Assembly: GCA_945893075.1 (NCBI GenBank)
Contig: CAMDDX010000011.1
Coordinates: 1 to 47,903 of the forward strand
Direction: 5' to 3'
Source: Planctomyces sp. SH-PL62
Lineage (GTDB): Bacteria; Planctomycetota; Planctomycetia; Planctomycetales; Planctomycetaceae
Length of the DNA: 47,903 nt
Position 1 is the stretch's first letter; each line of letters starts with the position of its first letter. The notes beneath the pieces are model-generated. The model was not told the DNA's origin, did no database searches, and saw only the letters and a program-made list of their open reading frames with translations. This document shows, piece after piece, positions 42,343 through 47,903 of the stretch. A program made the position numbers and the translations under genes.

Positions 42343-42714
42343 ATGGGCTTCATCAACATCTCCGAGTTTCAGCCGATCGAACCGGTCCCCGGTTGTCGGA
42401 TGCGGACACCGTTTGGCAAGAACTTGATGCTGTCGTATCTCGAAATGGACGACGGTGCCGAGGTGCCGCTGCACTCGCATCCGCACGAGCAAGGGGGCAT
42501 GTTGATCCGCGGGACGCTGGAGTTGACGATCGGCGACGAGACTCGGCTGTGCCAACCCGGTGCGATGTTCCTGATCCCGCCGAACGTCAAACACCGGGCG
42601 GTCGCTGTCGGCGGATCGTGCGTCGTGTTGGATGTCTTCAGTCCAGTGCGCGAGGACTATGCCGAGTTGACCAACCGCTACATCCCGTCGGTCGAACCGC
42701 CGTCGAATTCGTAG
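42343..42714 (+). CDS. Cupin-domain protein
   Basis: 123 residues from ATG 42343 with a GGGGG ribosome site. A single conserved cupin barrel: motif 1 PLHSHPHEQGGMLIRGTLEL, motif 2 LCQPGAMFLIPPNVKHRAV. Two His and one Glu/Gln-type ligands for a metal are present (HSHPHEQ, later H). Such small cupins act as sugar isomerases, epimerases or binding proteins, for example KdgF-type in uronate metabolism, which would fit the adjacent kinase. The specific reaction is not determinable. Confidence 0.88.
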   Translation: MGFINISEFQPIEPVPGCRMRTPFGKNLMLSYLEMDDGAEVPLHSHPHEQGGMLIRGTLELTIGDETRLCQPGAMFLIPPNVKHRAVAVGGSCVVLDVFSPVREDYAELTNRYIPSVEPPSNS

Positions 42715-42788
42715 GGTGGGTCGAGGCATCCGAGACCCACCACGAGTGTTTCAGAATTGGTGGGTCTCGAAGGCTCGACCCACCCTAC
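42711..42788. repeat. REPIN, GTAG foot (GGTGGGTC family)
   Basis: Arms 42711-42742 and 42758-42788. Each unit: GTAG, stem GGTGGGTC/GACCCACC with a 10-11-base loop. The left foot includes the TAG stop of the cupin gene (42712-42714). Confidence 0.88.
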
Positions 42789-42803
42789 GTTGTGAGGTGA
42801 ACC

Positions 42804-43910
42804 ATGCGTCGCGCCAGATCATTGCTGAAATTCCTCGTCGTCGTCCTACTGACGGCTGGTGGCACTAGCCGCGCCGACGATGTACCGACTCCAAGGCTGC
42901 CGCGAGACAAGCTGCTGTTCTATCGCGGTCCCAATAACAAGCAACTGCCGGTCAAGACGCCGGCCGATTGGCTCAAACGCCGCGCGGAGATCTTGCAGGG
43001 GGCGCAGGCCGTGATGGGCAAGCTCCCCGGCAAGGAGAAACGCTGTCCGCTCGACGTGAAGATTGAAGAGCAAGTCGATTGTGGCACCTACGTCCGGCGG
43101 CTCGTGATGTATTCCTCCGAGCCGGGTTCGCGCGTGCCGGCGTATCTCTGCATTCCGAAGAGCGTGCTGGAGGACAGCGGCAAGAAAGCTCCGGCTGTGT
43201 TGTGTCTGCACGGGACAGACAACGTCGTCGGTCACGGTGTGGTTGTCGGATTAGGCGGCCGGCCGAATCGGCAATACGCCAGCGAACTTGCCGAGCGCGG
43301 CTATGTGACGCTTGCTCCGAATTACCCGTTGCTCGCGAAGTATCAGCCGGACGTCAACGCGCTCGGCTGGCAGAGCGGGACGCTCAAGGCCGTGTGGGAC
43401 AACATGCGCGGGCTCGATCTGCTCGAATCACTGCCGTATGTGAAAGCGGGAGCGTTTGGCACGATCGGGCATTCGCTCGGCGGACACAATTCGGTTTACA
43501 CGGCGTTCTTTGACGACCGCATTCAAGCCGTCGTGTCGAGTTGTGGACTCGACTCTTACCTCGACTACTACGATGGCAACGAGAAGAACTGGTTCCCCGA
43601 AAAGGGTTGGTGTCAGACGCGGTACATGCTGAAGCTGGCCGAGTATCGCGGTCGCTTGCAGGACATCCCGTTCGACTTCCACGAACTGGTGGGAGCATTG
43701 GCCCCGCGTCATGTCCTGATCGTTGCGCCACTGAAGGACTCGAACTTCCGAGCCGACAGCGTGGATCGCGTGGCGACGGCCGCTCGCGAGGTTTTCAAAC
43801 TGCACGGCCACGAAGAACGCCTGCGCGTCGAGCATCCCGATTGCGATCACGACTTCCCGACCGAGATGCGGCAACAAGCCTACGAGCTGTTCGACCGCGT
43901 GTTGCGATAA
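42804..43910 (+). CDS. Secreted alpha/beta hydrolase (dienelactone hydrolase/acetyl-xylan-esterase-like)
   Basis: 368 residues from ATG 42804 (GAGGTG upstream). Signal peptide MRRARSLLKFLVVVLLTAGG, mature part from about SRADD. Alpha/beta hydrolase landmarks: PAVLCLHGTDN (oxyanion region), nucleophile elbow GTIGHSLGGHNS, an acid near LIVAPLKDSNFRADS, and the catalytic His in DCDHDFP. The family removes acyl groups from sugars or hydrolyses cyclic esters. As part of the sugar cassette it may de-esterify polysaccharide outside the cytoplasm. Confidence 0.88.
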   Translation: MRRARSLLKFLVVVLLTAGGTSRADDVPTPRLPRDKLLFYRGPNNKQLPVKTPADWLKRRAEILQGAQAVMGKLPGKEKRCPLDVKIEEQVDCGTYVRRLVMYSSEPGSRVPAYLCIPKSVLEDSGKKAPAVLCLHGTDNVVGHGVVVGLGGRPNRQYASELAERGYVTLAPNYPLLAKYQPDVNALGWQSGTLKAVWDNMRGLDLLESLPYVKAGAFGTIGHSLGGHNSVYTAFFDDRIQAVVSSCGLDSYLDYYDGNEKNWFPEKGWCQTRYMLKLAEYRGRLQDIPFDFHELVGALAPRHVLIVAPLKDSNFRADSVDRVATAAREVFKLHGHEERLRVEHPDCDHDFPTEMRQQAYELFDRVLR

Positions 43911-43911
43911 C

Positions 43912-43936
43912 CCACGCTCTTGGCGAGCGTGGCTAC
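43912..43936. repeat. Single REP unit (GTAGCCAC type)
   Basis: On the minus strand: GTAG, stem CCACGCTC/GAGCGTGG, loop GCCAA. Same family as the pair at 19090-19142 with compensated stem changes. A lone unit, not paired. Located directly after the hydrolase stop codon. Confidence 0.75.
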
Positions 43937-43965
43937 CAAGTTTCGATTTCTCCAAGGAACCGATC

Positions 43966-45051
43966 ATGCCGTTGTCACGCCGCCAATTCCTAACCACCGC
44001 CGCCGCGATCGTTGCGGCTCCGGCTGTCGTCACTGCCAGCAAGACGGAAAAGCCGTTGATCGTCGGCGAAGGGGAGCATCGCTTCGAGGTCCAACACGAG
44101 TGGCCGCAGCTTCCCGAAAAATATACTTGGCAGACGACGCACAACGTCGCGGTCGATAAGTCGGGCAACCTCTACGTCATTCACGAAGGGCGCACCGATC
44201 TGAAGGATCACCCGTCGATCTTCGTGTTCGACCCGGAAGGAAAATTCATCCGTGCGTTCGGTGCTCAGTTTCAGGGTGGTGGACACGGGATCGAGATTCG
44301 CCAAGAGGGGAGCGAAGAGTTCCTCTACGTCTGCGCATATCAGCACCTTAAGACGTTTGCGAAGATGGATCTGAAGGGCGGAATCATCTGGCAGCAATAT
44401 GCGCCGATGGAATCCGGCGTTTATGCGCCGGGTGAGAACACTCGCCCGGAAGACCGCCCGGAACGGGACAAGGTGTGGGGGCCGAATCGGTTTCTGCCGA
44501 CGAACTTCGCGTTCCTCGACGACGGCGGCTTTCTGTTGATCGACGGGTACGGAGCCTCCTACGTCCATCGCTACAACAAAGATGCCAAGTGGGTCAGTTG
44601 CTTCGGCGGTGTCGGCGACAGCGAAGGGAAGTTCCGGACTCCACACGGCGTGTGGATCGACAAACGCGAAGGCCGCACGCCGTCGATTGTCGTCTGCGAT
44701 CGTGCTCATCACACGCTGCAATACTTCTCGATGGACGGCAAGTATCTCGAAACGATTAAAGGCTTCGGCCTGCCAGCCAACGCCGAGACGTGGAAGAACT
44801 TGCTCTGCATTCCGGAACTGCACGCGCGCGTCACGCTGCTCAACGAGAAGAACGAAGTGGTCGCTCGGTTGGGTGAGGATGTGGCTCGCATCACCGCGAA
44901 GGACGGCGGACAGATTCGCGGCGACAAGTCGAAGTGGATCGACGGCAAGTTCGTGCATCCGCATGACGCCTGCTTCGGCGCGGACGGCAGCATCTTTGTC
45001 GCGGAGTGGGTTGGGACGGGGCGCGTGTCGAAGCTCAAGAAGTTGGGATAA
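43966..45051 (+). CDS. NHL-repeat beta-propeller protein, Tat-exported
   Basis: 361 residues from ATG 43966 (AAGGA upstream). Twin-arginine signal LSRRQFLTTAAAIVAAPAV. Beta-propeller blades of NHL type: HNVAVDKSGNLYVIHEG, SIFVFDPEGKFIRAFG, TNFAFLDDGGFLLIDGYG, GKFRTPHGVWIDKREG, HPHDACFGADGSIFVAEW. NHL propellers bind proteins, sugars or metals; planctomycete members are usually annotated as peptidylglycine-monooxygenase-like without the catalytic domain. It closes the sugar cassette. Function unknown. Confidence 0.85.
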   Translation: MPLSRRQFLTTAAAIVAAPAVVTASKTEKPLIVGEGEHRFEVQHEWPQLPEKYTWQTTHNVAVDKSGNLYVIHEGRTDLKDHPSIFVFDPEGKFIRAFGAQFQGGGHGIEIRQEGSEEFLYVCAYQHLKTFAKMDLKGGIIWQQYAPMESGVYAPGENTRPEDRPERDKVWGPNRFLPTNFAFLDDGGFLLIDGYGASYVHRYNKDAKWVSCFGGVGDSEGKFRTPHGVWIDKREGRTPSIVVCDRAHHTLQYFSMDGKYLETIKGFGLPANAETWKNLLCIPELHARVTLLNEKNEVVARLGEDVARITAKDGGQIRGDKSKWIDGKFVHPHDACFGADGSIFVAEWVGTGRVSKLKKLG

Positions 45052-45121
45052 CAGCCGACAGCTTTCAGCCGACAGCCATCAGCCGGCTGAAAGCTGTGGG
45101 CTGATGGCTGTCGGCTGTTAT
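45048..45121. repeat. 37-bp intergenic palindrome (CAGCCGACAG family)
   Basis: Arms 45048-45084 and 45085-45121 meet with no spacer. The outer 14 bases pair perfectly; the inner part pairs through repeated words CAGCCGACAG and GGCTGAAAGC. The left end includes the TAA of the NHL gene. There is no GTAG foot. Confidence 0.8.
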
Positions 45122-45142
45122 CACAAAACGAAAAGGCCAATC

Positions 45143-45493
45143 ATGCGAAACCACAAGAATCTCATGTTCTGGGAAGAACTCATCCGCGTGTTGGTTCGCA
45201 GCTACCGATTCGCGACGTCGCTTCCCGGCAATGACCAGTTCACGCTGGGAACCGAGATCAAACGGCAAGCGGTTCGGGTGCGGACGAAAGTGGTCGCGGC
45301 CGGGTCGATCGAATCGCCCGTGGAATCCGCCAATGCTCTGGATGCGGCCTATCAAGGACTGAAGGAAATTGGATCGAGCATCGAGTTCGCGGTGGAACTC
45401 GGCATGACAAAACCGGAGTTGGTCAGCGATCTGCTGGAATCTCTGGATCGGTTAGCGGGGGCGGTGTTTTCCTATCGCCGTTCGATGTCGTAG
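45143..45493 (+). CDS. Four-helix-bundle protein (S23/IVP family)
   Basis: 116 residues from ATG 45143; the much longer frame reaching 44582 runs through the NHL gene and is a shadow. Begins MRNHKNLMFWEELIRVLVRS and continues through four amphipathic helices (IKRQAVRVRTKVVAAGSIES, ALDAAYQGLKEIGSSIEFAV, VSDLLESLDRLAGAVFSYRR). The family was first seen as proteins encoded in intervening sequences of 23S rRNA genes, and occurs free-standing in many genomes, including next to diversity-generating retroelements as Avd. Neither rRNA nor reverse transcriptase is present here. Role unknown. Confidence 0.8.
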   Translation: MRNHKNLMFWEELIRVLVRSYRFATSLPGNDQFTLGTEIKRQAVRVRTKVVAAGSIESPVESANALDAAYQGLKEIGSSIEFAVELGMTKPELVSDLLESLDRLAGAVFSYRRSMS

Positions 45494-45555
45494 CGTTGCA
45501 CTCGGCCGCGAGCTTCACACAATACCGCGACTGTTCCCCTCCGCTTCCAGGCTAG

Positions 45556-46191
<636 letters not shown>

Positions 46192-46194
46192 GCC

Positions 46195-47903
46195 ATGCAG
46201 AACGTCGAAGTCGCACGCCTGTTCGAGGAACTCGCCGACCTGTTGGAACTCGACGGCGCGAACCCGTTCCGCGTGCGAGCGTACCGCAACGCCGCCCGCA
46301 CGGTCGAAGCGTTGTCGGCTGACGTGGCGGCGATGGTCACGCGCGACCCGGCCGAGCTGCTGCAACTCGAAGGGATCGGCAAAGACCTCGCCGACAAGAT
46401 CGTCGTCATCGTTCGCACCGGTCAGTTGCCGCAGTTGGAGGAGTTGAAAGCGAAGATCCCGCCCGGTGTCGTGCAGATGTTGCGCATTCCGGGACTTGGC
46501 CCGAAGAAGGTCGCCGCGCTGTTCAAGGAGTTGGGCCTCGAAACGCTCGACACACTGAAGCAAGCGGCCGAGCAAGGTCGCATCGCGGAACTCAAAGGCT
46601 TCGGCAAGAAGACCGAGCAGTCGATTCTCGAAGGACTCGCGATTGTCGCCGAGGCGGGACAGCGCGTCTTCCTCGCCGACGCGAAGGTTGAAGCGGACGC
46701 GATCGTCGCCGACTTGCAGCAACTCAGCAGCATCACGCAAGCGACGGTCGCGGGAAGTTGCCGACGTCGCAAGGAAACGGTCGGTGATCTCGACGTGCTC
46801 GTCACCTCGTCCGACCACAACGCTGCGATGGATCGGCTCGCGGCGAATCCGCTGGTGGTGAAAGTGCTGGCTCGTGGTGACACGAAGCAGCGCGTTCGAT
46901 TGCGATCGGGATTGGAACTCGATCTCCGAGTCGTCGCCAACGAATCGTTCGGAGCCGCGTCGCAGTACTTCACTGGATCGAAAGAGCACAACGTCGTGAT
47001 TCGCCGCCGCGCACAGGAGCGCGGCTTGAAGCTCAACGAATACGGCTTGTTTCGCGGCGACGAGTTGGTTGCGAGCCGCACCGAAGCCGAGGTCTACGCC
47101 GCCGTCGGCCTGCCCTGGATTCCTCCTGAACTGCGCGAAAATCGTGGCGAGATCGAACGGGCCGAAGCCGGACAACTCCCGAAGCTCATCGAACTGACCG
47201 ATATCCGCGGCGACCTGCACATGCACACGACCGCCACCGATGGGATGAACTCGATCCGCGAGATGGCCGAAGCCGCGAAGGCTCGCGGCCTGCAATACAT
47301 CGCGATCACCGATCACTCGAAACGTGTCACGATGGCCAATGGCCTCGACGCCAACCGGCTGCGAGCGCACTGGAAAGCCATCGACAAGGTCCGCGTTGAA
47401 GTCGGCGGCATTGAAATTCTCAAAGGGATCGAGTGCGACATCCTCGAAGACGCAACGATGGATCTGCCCGACGACGTGCTGGCCGAAGCTGATTGGGTGC
47501 TCGCCGTGTTGCACTACGGTTTGAAACAGCCGCGCGAGCAAATCGACAAGCGGCTGCTCAACGCGATCCGCAACCCGCACGTCGATGCGATCGGCCACCT
47601 GACCGGCCGCTTGGTCAACCAGCGACCCGGAGCCGACCTGACTTTTGAAGATGTCCTCAAAGCCGCCGCCGATCACGGCACTTGGTTGGAGATCAACGCG
47701 CACCCCAGCCGGCTCGACCTGGACGACATTCACGCCGCCGCCGCGAAAGACCGCGGCATCCCCATCGTCATCAACACCGACGCTCACAGCACCGCCGGCT
47801 TCGACGTGATGCAGTACGGAATCTTTCAAGCGCGCCGAGCGGGCTTGGAAGCGAAAGATGTTGCAAATACGCAAACGCTGAGAGACTTTCAAAACTCGAT
47901 CCG
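46195..47903 (+). CDS. polX: DNA polymerase X with PHP 3'-5' exonuclease domain (PolX), 3' end off window
   Basis: 569 codons visible from ATG 46195; members have about 575-580, so only the last few residues are missing. Order of domains: an 8-kDa/HhH part ([30 protein letters not shown]), a nucleotidyltransferase palm with [17 protein letters not shown] (two catalytic Asp) and DLRVV (third), TGSKEHN, then a C-terminal PHP domain with [39 protein letters not shown] and NTDAHS metal ligands. It fills gaps in base-excision repair and the PHP domain supplies proofreading or AP-endonuclease activity. Not cotranscribed with any repair gene here. Confidence 0.95.
   Translation, partial: MQNVEVARLFEELADLLELDGANPFRVRAYRNAARTVEALSADVAAMVTRDPAELLQLEGIGKDLADKIVVIVRTGQLPQLEELKAKIPPGVVQMLRIPGLGPKKVAALFKELGLETLDTLKQAAEQGRIAELKGFGKKTEQSILEGLAIVAEAGQRVFLADAKVEADAIVADLQQLSSITQATVAGSCRRRKETVGDLDVLVTSSDHNAAMDRLAANPLVVKVLARGDTKQRVRLRSGLELDLRVVANESFGAASQYFTGSKEHNVVIRRRAQERGLKLNEYGLFRGDELVASRTEAEVYAAVGLPWIPPELRENRGEIERAEAGQLPKLIELTDIRGDLHMHTTATDGMNSIREMAEAAKARGLQYIAITDHSKRVTMANGLDANRLRAHWKAIDKVRVEVGGIEILKGIECDILEDATMDLPDDVLAEADWVLAVLHYGLKQPREQIDKRLLNAIRNPHVDAIGHLTGRLVNQRPGADLTFEDVLKAAADHGTWLEINAHPSRLDLDDIHAAAAKDRGIPIVINTDAHSTAGFDVMQYGIFQARRAGLEAKDVANTQTLRDFQNSI

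Noticed and set aside
44582..45142. N-terminal extension of the four-helix-bundle frame
   Set aside because: It lies wholly over the NHL gene in another frame; family members begin at MRNHKN, which has its own ATG at 45143.

Overview
The window reads as a chromosomal segment of a planctomycete (phylum Planctomycetota). The evidence is the company of families: two DUF1501 proteins, a DUF1559 pseudopilin-like protein, a ThuA-like protein, a YTV cysteine-repeat surface protein, CRTAC1-type FG-GAP/ASPIC-UnbV lipoproteins, an ECF sigma factor beside a zinc-finger Ser/Thr kinase, Tat-exported Gfo/Idh/MocA and NHL proteins, and a very large alpha-2-macroglobulin. The DNA is GC-rich, which creates many long antisense open frames that I do not believe. 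I see no tRNA, rRNA, CRISPR array, transposase or integrase gene.

Layout. (a) 265-4647: a compact operon of an ImmA/IrrE metalloprotease, a PIN-like protein (frameshifted) and a PLD-SNF2 helicase (in-frame TGA). It looks like an accessory, defence-type cargo and sits directly against (b) 4665-6167, an ECF sigma factor that has lost its N-terminus and a Ser/Thr kinase that has lost its catalytic half. (c) 6148-12383: two DUF1501 proteins, a ThuA-like protein and a membrane protein with anti-sigma-like and FecR-like parts. (d) 12453-20486: a 2144-residue thioester alpha-2-macroglobulin carrying several repeat-derived insertions, and a GlmU-like sugar nucleotidyltransferase. (e) 20776-26168: a cyanophycin-synthetase-like protein with a degenerate Mur-ligase P-loop, a beta-keto acid cleavage enzyme, a short-chain dehydrogenase and a YhaM-like exoribonuclease. 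(f) 26481-37254: two TPR/CRTAC1 lipoprotein pairs around a transthyretin-like membrane protein, a seven-heme cytochrome c-TPR fusion, a DUF1559 protein and a small lipoprotein; all are predicted exported or membrane anchored, and this is the best candidate for an undescribed envelope system. (g) 37281-39535: the YTV protein and a LOG-family enzyme. (h) 39799-45051: a sugar-type cassette (oxidoreductase, PfkB kinase, cupin, alpha/beta hydrolase, NHL protein). (i) 45143-47903: a four-helix-bundle protein, an unusual aquaporin, and PolX running off the right edge.

The strongest sequence-level signal outside genes is a set of intergenic palindromes. At least ten have the same plan: a GTAG (or GTGG) foot, a 7-8 bp stem-loop, a spacer, and the inverted partner ending in CTAC/CCAC. 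Several arms differ by compensatory base-pair changes. This is the architecture of REP/REPIN elements mobilised by RAYT (TnpA-REP) transposases, here as many sequence families side by side. Other palindrome families occur too: some nested in one another, some inside coding sequence and one overlapping a stop codon.
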